From NCBI RefSeq assembly GCF_038396785.1, contig NZ_CP151087.1:2852001-2916000 (forward strand): a DNA stretch of 64,000 bases, read 5' to 3'. The notes beneath the pieces were generated by a model, which was not told the DNA's origin, searched no databases, and was given only the letters and a program-made list of their open reading frames with translations. This stretch comes from Sphingobacterium thalpophilum. GTDB taxonomy: Bacteria; Bacteroidota; Bacteroidia; Sphingobacteriales; Sphingobacteriaceae. Shown in pieces: positions 9,918 through 19,147 of this stretch; the first letter of the stretch is position 1; every line of letters starts with the position of its first letter. Both the position numbers and the translations under genes were made by a program.

Positions 9918-10706
9918 ATGGCAGTAATTACATTAACAACAGACTTAGGACACAAAGATTTTTATCAAGCCGCGTTAAAGGGTAGTCTTTTATCGCAATT
10001 GTCCGGTGCCAATATTGTTGATATTACCCACGAAATTCCAGCATTCAATATCCCTCGAGCGGCCTTTGTGTTAGGCAACGCTTATCATTATTTCCCTAAA
10101 GGAACCGTACATATTATCGGCATTAACACCCTGTTTCATGAAGAGTCGAAATATATCGGCATGAAATACAACGATCATTATTTCGTCGGAGCCGACAACG
10201 GTATTTTCAGCTTATTGTTGAATGGCAACGAACCACAGGAACTCTATGAGCTCAACTTAATGCAAGACCTTCGGTATCTACACTTTCCGCTCGCAGATAT
10301 TCTTTCTAAATCCGCCTGTCATATTGCTAAGGGGGGCAAACTGAAAGAAATCGGTACTTCAATGCAACAGCTCATCGAAAAAGTAACTTTGCAGCCCATC
10401 TTTGATAAAGACATGATCCGAGGCAACGTCATTTATGTTGATGCATTCGGCAACGCCATTACCAATATCTCGAAAGATCTATTCAATAAAGTTCAGAAAG
10501 GACGTCATTTTGTCCTCTATTTTAAACGTAATGAAACCATTACCAATCTTTCCTGGCATTACAATGAAGTGGGAGAAGGAGAGAAACTTTGTTTATTCGG
10601 TATTTCCAACTACCTTGAAATCGCCATCAATAAAGGTAATGCCAGCCAGCTACTCGGACTTCATGATGACGATTCCAATGTTATTCGTATAGAATTTAAA
10701 GATTAA
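9918..10706 (+). CDS. SAM hydroxide adenosyltransferase (DUF62 / S-adenosylmethionine hydrolase)
   Basis: Belongs to the fluorinase/chlorinase superfamily, whose common bacterial members hydrolyse SAM to adenosine and methionine. Seen: the N-terminal ITLTTDLGHKDFYQAALKG with the SAM-binding Asp, DITHEIPAFNIPRAAFVL, the central YFVGADNGIFSLLL, and a C-terminal beta domain with VIYVDAFGNAITNIS. Length 262 aa is usual. It stands alone on the plus strand; its role in the cell is not set by the context. Confidence 0.9.
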   Translation: MAVITLTTDLGHKDFYQAALKGSLLSQLSGANIVDITHEIPAFNIPRAAFVLGNAYHYFPKGTVHIIGINTLFHEESKYIGMKYNDHYFVGADNGIFSLLLNGNEPQELYELNLMQDLRYLHFPLADILSKSACHIAKGGKLKEIGTSMQQLIEKVTLQPIFDKDMIRGNVIYVDAFGNAITNISKDLFNKVQKGRHFVLYFKRNETITNLSWHYNEVGEGEKLCLFGISNYLEIAINKGNASQLLGLHDDDSNVIRIEFKD

Positions 10707-10864
10707 TTTCATAAATTCATTTGTCGTGCTTTCGCTCCATTTTTTTATCCTTGGTCAAACTGACCACAAGGCTAAAATTGTAGTTGTAGCTTCGTGGCAA
10801 AATAAAATTTTACCATCAACGTTAGTTTAAACTAGACATTTGATTAAATAGATCGTCCAAATAC

Positions 10865-11419
10865 ATGATGAAATTCTTAAAATTCCTACTTCCAATCGCC
10901 GTTCTATTTTGCTTCTTTGGACAGGCCAAGTCGCAAAACAACCCAGACTCCAGCTCTTTTGAGGTCCAACGAAGCCGTGTAAATGACCTACTCGATGCCC
11001 GTCAACAGAAATTCGGCGCCTATGACACGAGCCTCACTCAAAAAACAGGGCTTTTTGGCCTTTTCAAATCAAAAGGTGACATGCAAAAGAGCATTGATAT
11101 CCTTAAAGATATTGTTATCACCGACAATAACATTTTCTTAGAGACTCAAAAACTATTGAAAATCAAAGATTTTGAGAAAGATAAATTCCAACAATTGGCA
11201 ACAGATTACGACAAGCAGGTATCAGCCTATATCGGCACCATAAGTAAGCTTCAAAAAGAGAACGAGAAACTGCGGGCACAGATTGACAAAACATCAGGCA
11301 ACGGAGGTATAGGCAATATCCTGCTCTATATCGCTTTACTTGTTATCGCCGTATTAGGATATTTATTGTATAAATTTAACGCGCAACTAACAGCTTCGAA
11401 ACAACAAAATTTAGGATAA
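10865..11419 (+). CDS. Secreted coiled-coil protein with C-terminal membrane anchor, unknown function
   Basis: Not recognised as a named family. The N-terminus is a signal peptide (FLLPIAVLFCFFGQAKSQ), followed by a charged helical region (about 30-145) with heptad-like segments such as KLQKENEKLRAQI. A transmembrane helix NILLYIALLVIAVLGYLLY lies at about 152-171, with a short basic tail. This predicts an inner-membrane protein with a periplasmic coiled coil. ATG at 10865 or 10868 could both serve. It precedes the ABC exporter by 160 bases and may be unrelated to it. Confidence 0.75.
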   Translation: MMKFLKFLLPIAVLFCFFGQAKSQNNPDSSSFEVQRSRVNDLLDARQQKFGAYDTSLTQKTGLFGLFKSKGDMQKSIDILKDIVITDNNIFLETQKLLKIKDFEKDKFQQLATDYDKQVSAYIGTISKLQKENEKLRAQIDKTSGNGGIGNILLYIALLVIAVLGYLLYKFNAQLTASKQQNLG

Positions 11420-11579
11420 AGCAGCAGCAACAAGCATTTGCACAAGTACAAGCCACTTAAAACAGCCGTTTTAAATCAGAAAAAGTACGGTTTAGTTCAA
11501 AAAATTGACTAAAGTATGATAGCAAAATATTTTTAATCTCTTTACATTTGTCCTCGCAACAAAATTTGAAGTAGCGGAT

Positions 11580-13415
11580 ATGGCAAGAGGATTCAACAGC
11601 GGTAACAAACAAGAAGAAGATCTACCAAAACCAAAATTGAATAAAGAGCTCCTATTGAGAGCATCTAAATTGATGACCTATTTAAAACCTTATCGTTTTA
11701 AATTTGGGGTCGGCATGTTTTTCTTGGTATTATCCAGTTTGGCCATGCTCGCCTTTCCGGCTTTGCTTGGCGCCATGATTGATGCCGCGCAAGGCAAGCA
11801 AACTTATCCATGGCTTGCACCACATGTTTATTATATTGGTGGAATTGCCTTTATTATTCTGTCTTTTCTGTCAGTCGTTTCTTTTTTTCGTATCCGAATT
11901 TTTGTTGAGATTGCCGAACGTACGCTATCCGCATTACGCAAGGATACTTATCTTAAGCTGATTTCTTTGCCAATTGAATTTTTCGCCAATCGTCGTGTTG
12001 GGGAATTAAACAGCCGCCTGTCTGCTGACCTTTCACAGATCCAGGATACGTTAACAACAACTTTGGCTGAAATCTTAAGACAGTTGATTAGTCTTTGTTT
12101 CGGTGTGTTCCTTTTGGTTTGGGTATCGCCCAAACTTGCCCTCATGAACCTTTGTATTTTACCGATTATCGTTGTAGCTGCTATTATTTTCGGAAAATTC
12201 ATCCGCGAATTGTCCAGACAGGCCCAGGATAAAATGGCCGAGTCAAATAGTATCGTTCAAGAAACATTATTGGGGATAAGCAACGTAAAGGCCTTTGTGA
12301 ATGAGTACTTCGAGTTTAATCGCTACAGCAATCAAATGGATTCAGTGGTAAAGTTGGCAGTCAAAGGAGCTACTTTCCGTGGTGCATTTGCCTCTTTTAT
12401 TATTTTCTGTATTTTCGGTGCGGTGATTGCTGTCATCTGGTACGGCGCAGCATTGGTTTCTATCCATGAAATGACTGTAGGCGACCTGACTACTTATATC
12501 TTGTATTCGATGTTTGTTGCAGGCTCCATGGGCAGTTTCCCCGAACTCTATGCCAATATCCAACGCTCTTTGGGTGCAAGTGAGCGGATCTTGGAAATTT
12601 TAGATGAGCCCCAAGAACACCTCAATGTAAAACCAACTTGCAAGGAAGTGCACAAGACCATGACCGGAAAACTAAGCTTCAACCATGTTTCCTTTGCCTA
12701 TCCAAGCCGCCCCGATATTGAAATTCTGAAAGACATCAACTTTACAGCCAATGCTGGCGATAAAATAGCCATCGTTGGACCGAGTGGAACCGGAAAATCA
12801 ACAATAGCTTCATTGATTCTTCAATTCTACACAGCCAATAAAGGGGAAGTATATTACGATGACAAACCGGCATCCGATTTTGAACTTTGCGATATCCGCA
12901 ACCAGGTCGCTATCGTGCCGCAAGATGTTTTGCTGTTTGGCGGAACAATACGTGAAAATATAGCCTATGGTAAGCTCGATGCCACGGAAGATGAAATAAT
13001 AGCGGCTGCAAAACGTGCCAACGCACATCAATTTATATTAAATTTCCCCGAAAGCTATGACACCTTAGTTGGTGAACGTGGCGTTAAACTCTCTGGTGGT
13101 CAGCGCCAACGAATCGCCATTGCGCGTGCACTATTAAAAGATCCTGCAATCCTTATCTTGGACGAAGCCACTTCTTCCCTAGACTCAGAATCAGAAAGAC
13201 AAGTGCAGGAGGCGTTGGAAGAATTAATGCGTGGACGCACCTCGATCATTATTGCACACCGACTATCGACCATTATTGATGCCGATAAAATTATCGTTGT
13301 CGAAAATGGAATCGTGTCTGAGAGCGGTACGCACTTTGAACTGCTCCAAAAAGAAAGCGGTCTTTATCAGCACCTCTATAATCTGCAATCAAAGCAGCAG
13401 AAAATTGATATGTAA
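11580..13415 (+). CDS. ABC transporter, fused permease and ATPase (exporter type)
   Basis: A half-transporter of the MsbA/multidrug type that works as a dimer in the inner membrane. The first 330 residues hold about six transmembrane helices (for example VGMFFLVLSSLAMLAFPALL and FIIFCIFGAVIAVIWYG). The nucleotide-binding domain has Walker A GPSGTGKST near residue 400, signature LSGGQRQRIAIARALL near 504, and Walker B ILILDEATSSLD near 524, followed by the H-loop IIAHRLSTI. Length 611 aa is normal. TACATTTG at 11543-11550 is a -7 match 30 bases upstream. Substrate not known. Confidence 0.93.
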   Translation: MARGFNSGNKQEEDLPKPKLNKELLLRASKLMTYLKPYRFKFGVGMFFLVLSSLAMLAFPALLGAMIDAAQGKQTYPWLAPHVYYIGGIAFIILSFLSVVSFFRIRIFVEIAERTLSALRKDTYLKLISLPIEFFANRRVGELNSRLSADLSQIQDTLTTTLAEILRQLISLCFGVFLLVWVSPKLALMNLCILPIIVVAAIIFGKFIRELSRQAQDKMAESNSIVQETLLGISNVKAFVNEYFEFNRYSNQMDSVVKLAVKGATFRGAFASFIIFCIFGAVIAVIWYGAALVSIHEMTVGDLTTYILYSMFVAGSMGSFPELYANIQRSLGASERILEILDEPQEHLNVKPTCKEVHKTMTGKLSFNHVSFAYPSRPDIEILKDINFTANAGDKIAIVGPSGTGKSTIASLILQFYTANKGEVYYDDKPASDFELCDIRNQVAIVPQDVLLFGGTIRENIAYGKLDATEDEIIAAAKRANAHQFILNFPESYDTLVGERGVKLSGGQRQRIAIARALLKDPAILILDEATSSLDSESERQVQEALEELMRGRTSIIIAHRLSTIIDADKIIVVENGIVSESGTHFELLQKESGLYQHLYNLQSKQQKIDM

Positions 13416-13518
13416 AATTTTGTTAATTATTGATTCTTTTTAAACAAATTCACCCTGGGATTGTTCATTTGGTATCATACTTGATTATCATTTGAATATA
13501 TAACAAAATAGAAGAATT

Positions 13519-13917
13519 ATGAAAAATAGCAAAAATGGATTAGTGGCATTTGCTTTGGTAGGATTAGCTGCGGGAGCTGCTGCATGGTATCTTTTAGGAA
13601 CTGATGATGGGAAAAAACAATTAGATCGTGCAAATGACGGCATTAAAAGCTTAACTAAGTCATTGAAAGATCTTTCAAAAAAAGAAGCTAAAAAGGCACA
13701 AAAACTAGCGAACAAAGCTTCGGCTGAATTAGACAATTTGAAATCAAAAGCACAAGCAGCTTTCAGCAAAGCATCGGATGATGCAGATGCACTGAAAAAC
13801 AAAGCAAAAGAAGCCGGCAGAGAAGCTTTGGACCACGCTAACAATGCCGCTCAAAATTTGGCAAGCAAAATCGACAATACAACTGATGCTGCAAAATCCA
13901 AAATTTCTAACGCATAA
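13519..13917 (+). CDS. YtxH-like small helical protein
   Basis: A 132-aa protein with one N-terminal membrane helix (GLVAFALVGLAAGAAAWYLLGT), then TDDGKKQLDRANDGIKSL. This is the YtxH-type pattern of a Gly/Ala-rich helix followed by DxGKxxR. The rest is a low-complexity amphipathic helix rich in Lys, Ala and Asp, resembling LEA/apolipophorin-like repeats. Such proteins are often stress-related, but no function is shown here. It stands alone, 100 bases after the ABC transporter. Confidence 0.75.
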   Translation: MKNSKNGLVAFALVGLAAGAAAWYLLGTDDGKKQLDRANDGIKSLTKSLKDLSKKEAKKAQKLANKASAELDNLKSKAQAAFSKASDDADALKNKAKEAGREALDHANNAAQNLASKIDNTTDAAKSKISNA

Positions 13918-13949
13918 GTAAAAAAACAGCTTTTTTAAGAATTGATGGT

Positions 13950-13980
13950 TTTGGTCACTCCCGTGGTCAAAATACATTTG
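13950..13980 (+). promoter_or_regulatory. Promoter of the ccmB-ccmC genes
   Basis: TTTG at 13950-13953, a 19-base spacer, and TACATTTG at 13973-13980 make a full Bacteroidota promoter. It lies 14 bases before the ccmB ATG, so the leader is very short. It also supports ATG 13995 over an upstream TTG at 13986. Confidence 0.75.
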
Positions 13981-13994
13981 TATCTTTGCTGCAT

Positions 13995-14654
13995 ATGACT
14001 TTGCTGCAACAGGTAAAAACTTTAATTCTTAAAGACATCATTCTGGAATGGCGTTCAAAATATGCTATTAACGGAATTCTACTATATGTCGTATCAACTG
14101 TTTTCGTCTGCTATCAAGCGTTCAAATCAGTTGATACGGCTACATGGAATGCATTATTTTGGATCATTATGCTCTTCGCTTCGATCAATGCAATCAACAA
14201 AAGCTTCGTCCAAGAAAACCCAAACCGGCAACTTTACTACTATTCACTGGTTGATCCCAGAGCGATCATTTTAGCGAAAGTCATTTACAATATGATGATG
14301 ATGACCCTGCTGGCGATCATTGCATATTTTGTCTATTCGACGATATTCAGAAACCCTGTCGGTGATCCAACACTTTACTTCATTTCGGTCATCTTAGGCA
14401 GCATCAGTTTCGCCACAGTCTTTACCATGATCTCCGGGATCAGCTCCAAAGCGGGCAACAACAGCACCTTAATGGCCATCTTGAGTTTCCCCGCCATCAT
14501 CCCACTGTTAATCGTATTAATCAAGCTATCCCGCAATGCAATAGAAGGCCTGGAAAGGGCTTCCAGCAGCAAAGAAATAATCGTATTACTTGCAATTAAT
14601 GTAATCACCATCACTATTTCTTTATTGTTATTTCCGTACCTTTGGCGAGATTAA
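13995..14654 (+). CDS. ccmB: Heme exporter permease CcmB
   Basis: Inner-membrane subunit of the cytochrome c maturation heme-handling complex. It is 219 aa with six predicted helices. The N-terminal KTLILKDIILEWRSKYAINGILLYVV resembles CcmB, which starts with a charged helix containing LRxE/K. Other segments: SINAINKSFVQENPNRQLYYYSLVDP and IIFAT-like FATVFTMISGISSKAGN. ATG 13995 is chosen over TTG 13986. It is followed by ccmC after 37 bases. The ATPase CcmA is not in the cluster. Confidence 0.85.
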   Translation: MTLLQQVKTLILKDIILEWRSKYAINGILLYVVSTVFVCYQAFKSVDTATWNALFWIIMLFASINAINKSFVQENPNRQLYYYSLVDPRAIILAKVIYNMMMMTLLAIIAYFVYSTIFRNPVGDPTLYFISVILGSISFATVFTMISGISSKAGNNSTLMAILSFPAIIPLLIVLIKLSRNAIEGLERASSSKEIIVLLAINVITITISLLLFPYLWRD

Positions 14655-14691
14655 GTGTCAGAATTGAGAACAAACTAAATTCAATTTATCC

Positions 14692-15354
14692 ATGAGAAAA
14701 AAATGGTGGAAAATATTAGCGGTAATGATTATCTGTGCGGTCATTATCAATGGTCTTTTGGGACCTGTTCCCCGCCTATTCATCCTTCACGAAAGCATAC
14801 GCAACGTTTATTTTCATGTCCCAATGTGGTCGGCTATGTTCGTTATGTACCTGGTTTCTGTTATTTATAGTATCAAATACCTCAATACGGGCAAACAGGA
14901 GTATGATTTAATGGCCATTGAAGCCGTTAATACCGGAATAACATTTTGTTTTCTTGGACTTGCAACAGGTATGCTTTGGGCAAACATCACCTGGGGAGAG
15001 CCTTGGCCAAACGACCCGAAGCTTAATGGCTCTGCCATAGCAACACTGATGTATCTAGCCTATTTGGTGCTCCGCAATGCGCTGGAAGAAGAACAAAAAA
15101 GAGCCAAAATATCGGCTGTGTACAATATCTTTGCATTTCCGATTATCATCGTGTTACTTTATATTCTACCAAAGATGACAGACTCTCTTCACCCTGGAAG
15201 TGGAGGAAACGCAGCCTTTGGCGATTTAAAAATGAGCAGCGAGCTACGCCCTACATTTTATGCCGCGATGATCGGCTGGCCAATGATTGCAGCTTGGATT
15301 TGTTCACTTCGCTATAGAGTACGCCTGCTCGAAAAGAAAGACTTGAACGCATAA
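14692..15354 (+). CDS. ccmC: Cytochrome c biogenesis protein CcmC
   Basis: Heme-handling membrane protein that loads heme onto CcmE. It is 220 aa with six helices. The tryptophan-rich periplasmic signature is GMLWANITWGEPWPNDPK, and flanking His ligands are at YFHVPMWSAMFV and near SLHPGSGGN. Its length fits CcmC rather than CcmF. It is co-directional with ccmB and the ccmD-like gene. Confidence 0.9.
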   Translation: MRKKWWKILAVMIICAVIINGLLGPVPRLFILHESIRNVYFHVPMWSAMFVMYLVSVIYSIKYLNTGKQEYDLMAIEAVNTGITFCFLGLATGMLWANITWGEPWPNDPKLNGSAIATLMYLAYLVLRNALEEEQKRAKISAVYNIFAFPIIIVLLYILPKMTDSLHPGSGGNAAFGDLKMSSELRPTFYAAMIGWPMIAAWICSLRYRVRLLEKKDLNA

Positions 15355-15501
15355 TATTGAACGGCTAATACCGTACTTTATTTCTAAAATAAAGAAATCC
15401 GGTAAAACCCAATCAGTAAAAAACAGAATATTACATAAATCAAATAGCGTGTATCGAATCATACATAACAATGAAAACGACACGAATAATATTTTAAACA
15501 A

Positions 15502-15711
15502 ATGAAAAAAATAACATTGTCAATCGCCTTACTACTCTTATCAACTTTGAGCACATTTGCACAGGATGATGTCGAGATGGCGACTGGATTACGTAGCGAA
15601 GGTAAGATCTACGTTGTTGTATTGGTCATGTTGGTCATTTTTCTGGGTTTGGCTTTCTTCCTTTTCTTGCTCGATCGCCGTATCAGCAAATTGGAAAAAA
15701 AGAATAAATAG
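15502..15711 (+). CDS. CcmD-like small membrane protein
   Basis: 69 aa: a signal-peptide-like start (KKITLSIALLLLSTLSTFAQ), then EGKIYVVVLVMLVIFLGLAFFLFLLDRRI, one membrane helix with a basic C-terminal tail ISKLEKKNK. The topology and position after ccmC match the small Bacteroidota CcmD-family protein, which supports the heme-handling complex. Sequence similarity to proteobacterial CcmD is slight, so the call leans on context. Confidence 0.75.
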   Translation: MKKITLSIALLLLSTLSTFAQDDVEMATGLRSEGKIYVVVLVMLVIFLGLAFFLFLLDRRISKLEKKNK

Positions 15712-15731
15712 CATTTTATTGATTGCATACG

Positions 15732-16715
15732 ATGATTATAAGTCAGTTTAGAAATTATTCACCCATCAATATTTTATTTCTATCCATCGTGGGTTTTGTT
15801 TTATGCTTAGGCATATTTCTTCACCTTCCGGACAAACTTGATTCTGTAATCTTTGAGCCTGCCTTGGGGAATCTTTTGGGAGAAAATAACTTAATCAACC
15901 TCTCTCCTTCGACCAATGTTTTTATCACACTGATCCTGACGATTTCTCAGGCAACGATACTCAATCGCATCACAAGCCATTTTAACCTGCTGGGTAAACC
16001 CAGTTTCTTGGTTGCTTTGATGTACATGACACTGGCCAGCCTGTTTTTACCATTTTTGGTACTTTCACCCACACTGATCTGTAATTTCATTTCGATATGG
16101 ATGTTAAGCAAATTGCTCTCCCTCTATCGGCAGACAGATGTTAAAGCCGAAATGTTTGATCTCGGTATGATTGTAGGGATAGGAAGTCTGATCTACTTCC
16201 CTTTTCTGAGTATGTTCGCCTTACTATGGATAGGCCTACTCATTTTTAGGCCATTCAACTGGCGCGAGTGGATTACACCTTTACTTGGCCTAGCAACGGT
16301 CTATTTCATCTTAGCGGTTATCTACCTTTGGATGGGTAAAATGGAGCAGTTTTATACCATTTGGCTACCGTTTACCTACAAATTCCCTACTGCTATTCGC
16401 ATTCAGTTAGTCGATTATCTGGTACTCGTCCCAGTAATCTTTACGTTAATACTCTTCCTCTTGGTATTGAAAGACAATTTTTTCAAAAGTGTCGTGCATA
16501 TTCGCAAGTCATTTCAACTGTTGTTTTTTATGTTATGCCTTGCGATAGTTTCTTTTTACTGGAATAAAAAACTAACGGAGGCCCATTTTTTACTTTGTGC
16601 CCCCTCCATCGCTATTTATATGGCTTATTATTTCACTTATGCCAAAAAGAAATGGTTTTTTGAAGTTGTATATGCCATCATAACACTGACCATAATCTAC
16701 TTTCAGTTTTTCTAA
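15732..16715 (+). CDS. Multi-span membrane protein, probably DUF6427 family
   Basis: 327 aa, about nine hydrophobic helices, no signal peptide. It starts MIISQFRNYSPINILFLSIVGF. A motif FRPFNWREWITPLLGL in the middle is typical of the Bacteroidota family I recall as DUF6427. An in-frame TTG at 15723 is less likely than ATG 15732. It lies 20 bases after the ccmD-like gene, so it may be co-transcribed; its function is unknown. Confidence 0.7.
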   Translation: MIISQFRNYSPINILFLSIVGFVLCLGIFLHLPDKLDSVIFEPALGNLLGENNLINLSPSTNVFITLILTISQATILNRITSHFNLLGKPSFLVALMYMTLASLFLPFLVLSPTLICNFISIWMLSKLLSLYRQTDVKAEMFDLGMIVGIGSLIYFPFLSMFALLWIGLLIFRPFNWREWITPLLGLATVYFILAVIYLWMGKMEQFYTIWLPFTYKFPTAIRIQLVDYLVLVPVIFTLILFLLVLKDNFFKSVVHIRKSFQLLFFMLCLAIVSFYWNKKLTEAHFLLCAPSIAIYMAYYFTYAKKKWFFEVVYAIITLTIIYFQFF

Positions 16716-16890
16716 ACGACTGTACAATAAGTGTTTAACCTTTTTTAACAAAATCGGCTTAACAAGCTCGCAAAAATTGAATAGTTTTGTATGCGATTAA
16801 AAGCAAAGAACATTTAATATAAGAGTCAGATAACTCGAAAATTTCACTAAAACTAAATAAACATTAGTTTCTCAATTTTATAGATTGACC

Positions 16891-18216
16891 ATGCAGAAAC
16901 GCTTTACAAGCTCTCTAAGAAATAAATCACTCCAACTGTTGTTAGCAGGTGGAATTTTAGCTAGTTCTACTACCGCATTTGCACAAAAAACGACATCCGC
17001 ATCACCTTATTCTCAATTTGGACTTGGTCAGATGCGTGAAGATTTATTGCCACAATATAGAGGGATGGGAGGTGTCAATACCGCTGTCCGGAGAATCAAT
17101 GGCGTGTATAATACCAACCCAAGCAACCCTGCATCTTATTCTGCTACACAGTTTACGACCTTTGATGCTGGTTTATACGGGAACTACACGCAGTTAAATT
17201 CGACAACAAGATCGGATAATACCGCTGACTTTGCCTTTAGCCACATCACCATGACATTCCCAATGAAACGATTTGGTGGTATCAGCTTGGGTATCCTTCC
17301 CTATTCAGATATAGGCTATCGGACATCTTCAACGGGAACAGTCAATTCTGATCCCTATACGAAAGTTTTCACGGGCGAAGGTGGTTTAACTAAAGCCTAT
17401 GCAGGTTGGGGGGTACGCATTGTAAAAGGTCTGAGTATTGGTGCCAATATGTCTTATCTATTTGGAACCCTAAATGATTATAGCCGTGTAGAGTTTTTGC
17501 CTTCATCCGGAGCATTAAATACACAACAACAAAATAAGCGCGAAATCCAAGGGATTATCTTTGATTATGGTCTGCAATACGAACAACCTTTAAATAGAGA
17601 ATACTCGTTGATCGTTGGTTATTCAGGGTCGCTCAATAATGATATCAAAGAAAGAGCAACAATTTTTAATACACGGGTTACACCTTCAACGGATCCAGAC
17701 AACCAAAATATCCCGTTGGATAGCACCTATGTTTCGGACCGTAGCAGCAGGCATTTGACGCTTCCGTTGCGACATAATGTAGGTATTACCCTTGCACGTA
17801 ACAACCGATGGTTAATCGGGGCCGATTTTAAATATGCCGATTGGTCAAGATTTCAGACCAGAGCGGGTGAAAACGAACTACGGAAGAATTATGGCGTAGC
17901 GATTGGTGGTCAGATTACACCAGATGTTACTTCGCTTAAATATCTGAACCAAGTAGACTATAGAGTTGGTTTCAGGTATAATAAAACACAATATTTCTTA
18001 AGCGACCAGAATATCAACGATATGGCGGTTACTGTAGGTGTGGGACTGCCGTTGGCAAGAAATCAATTTTCAGGAGCTTTCTCTAAAATAAACTTCTCTG
18101 CAGAATTTGGCCAAATGGGCAAAATCAGCAACAGTCTCCTACGTGAACGCTATATTAACTTTAATATCGGCTTTACCCTCAATGACCGCTGGTTTAGAAA
18201 ACCGCCTTTAGATTAA
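16891..18216 (+). CDS. Outer-membrane beta-barrel protein (OmpP1/FadL-like)
   Basis: 441 aa. The signal peptide ends near TTAFAQ (about residue 32). The body alternates aromatic and polar residues as in a barrel: YSQFGLGQM, GISLGILPYSDIGYR, LSIGANMSYLFG, NVGITLARNNRWLIGADFKYADW and ERYINFNIGFTLNDRWF as a C-terminal strand. The early GMGG...NTNPSNPAS segment is typical of Bacteroidota FadL-like proteins. It is immediately followed by lptC. TAGTTTTG at 16782-16789 is a -7 match. An upstream TTG at 16885 is less likely than ATG 16891. Confidence 0.8.
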   Translation: MQKRFTSSLRNKSLQLLLAGGILASSTTAFAQKTTSASPYSQFGLGQMREDLLPQYRGMGGVNTAVRRINGVYNTNPSNPASYSATQFTTFDAGLYGNYTQLNSTTRSDNTADFAFSHITMTFPMKRFGGISLGILPYSDIGYRTSSTGTVNSDPYTKVFTGEGGLTKAYAGWGVRIVKGLSIGANMSYLFGTLNDYSRVEFLPSSGALNTQQQNKREIQGIIFDYGLQYEQPLNREYSLIVGYSGSLNNDIKERATIFNTRVTPSTDPDNQNIPLDSTYVSDRSSRHLTLPLRHNVGITLARNNRWLIGADFKYADWSRFQTRAGENELRKNYGVAIGGQITPDVTSLKYLNQVDYRVGFRYNKTQYFLSDQNINDMAVTVGVGLPLARNQFSGAFSKINFSAEFGQMGKISNSLLRERYINFNIGFTLNDRWFRKPPLD

Positions 18217-18224
18217 TTAATACG

Positions 18225-18854
18225 ATGGTACGCAAGACATTTGCTTCATCCATATTCCAAAATATATCGCCCCTAGTAATCTTATTTTTACTAGGGGCGC
18301 TCTCATTGACCTCTTGCGAACCGGATCTAAAAGAGGTAGACCGCATTGCCAATATGAAAAAGGAAGAGGCGGTCGACATTTCGCGTCATGTCGATATTAT
18401 TTATAGCGATTCCACACGGGTAAAAGCGAATCTTACAGCCCCTGAAATGCGTATCAAACACGATAGCACCGAAGTATACGAATTTCCAAAAAGCATAAAA
18501 ATCATCTTTTACGACGACAATTTAAAGGAAACTCAGCGAATTACTTCCGACCATGCTATTCGGCGGGAAAAAGAAAAGACCACCGTATTTACCAAAAATG
18601 TGGTGGTTACTATGGCTGACGGTTCTGTCATCAAAACAGAAGAGATCATCTATGACGAAAGTAAAGCCGATAGCAACAGCAACATGACCTTTTATAATCA
18701 TGTTCCCATTACGGCATTCTTTCGGGATAATCGCGGTAACTTACAAGGTTCATCATTTACTTCGGACAAGGATTTTAAACACGTCAATATAGCCAATGCA
18801 ACTGGTTATACGGTGATCACCAACAACAGTCTCTTCCCTTCCTTAGGTAAATAA
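18225..18854 (+). CDS. lptC: LPS export ABC transporter periplasmic protein LptC
   Basis: 209 aa with an N-terminal helix and lipobox-like end (LLGALSLTSCEPD), then an OstA/LptC beta-jellyroll: VDIIYSDSTRVKANLTAPEMRI, FPKSIKIIFYDDNLKETQRITSDHAI, VVVTMADGSVIKTEEIIYDE. LptC bridges LptBFG and LptA and passes lipopolysaccharide across the periplasm. It starts 8 bases after the barrel gene. The Cys suggests a lipoprotein form, as seen in Bacteroidota. Confidence 0.85.
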   Translation: MVRKTFASSIFQNISPLVILFLLGALSLTSCEPDLKEVDRIANMKKEEAVDISRHVDIIYSDSTRVKANLTAPEMRIKHDSTEVYEFPKSIKIIFYDDNLKETQRITSDHAIRREKEKTTVFTKNVVVTMADGSVIKTEEIIYDESKADSNSNMTFYNHVPITAFFRDNRGNLQGSSFTSDKDFKHVNIANATGYTVITNNSLFPSLGK

Positions 18855-19147
18855 CTATTTGCAGGCCATAAACCAGATTCAGGTTTAGCTTAACAGCAGG
18901 TATAGATCCGAGACAATACCTCCAGGCAGTTTATTTATACGATTAAGTTGTTCAAAACGAATCATTTGAACTAAAAGAGCACAAAAAACTCCACTTTATA
19001 CAAATAGTTTTCAAATTTGTTTTGTTACATTCAGGAAAATATTCCGTTTTTTTTTATAAAAATTGTATCTTGCACCGCATTTTGCTATGCTATGCATAAA
19101 TTAACGAAATACAAGTATTTACACAATATAAACACAATAAGCAGACT

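Noticed and set aside
10751..10785. Imperfect hairpin (CCTTG...CAAGG) after the SAM hydrolase gene
   Set aside because: It has a bulge and no T-run after it, so it is not called a terminator.
15376..15394. 8-bp AT-rich inverted repeat after ccmC
   Set aside because: AT-only stem without a T-run; the downstream ccmD-like gene probably belongs to the same transcript.
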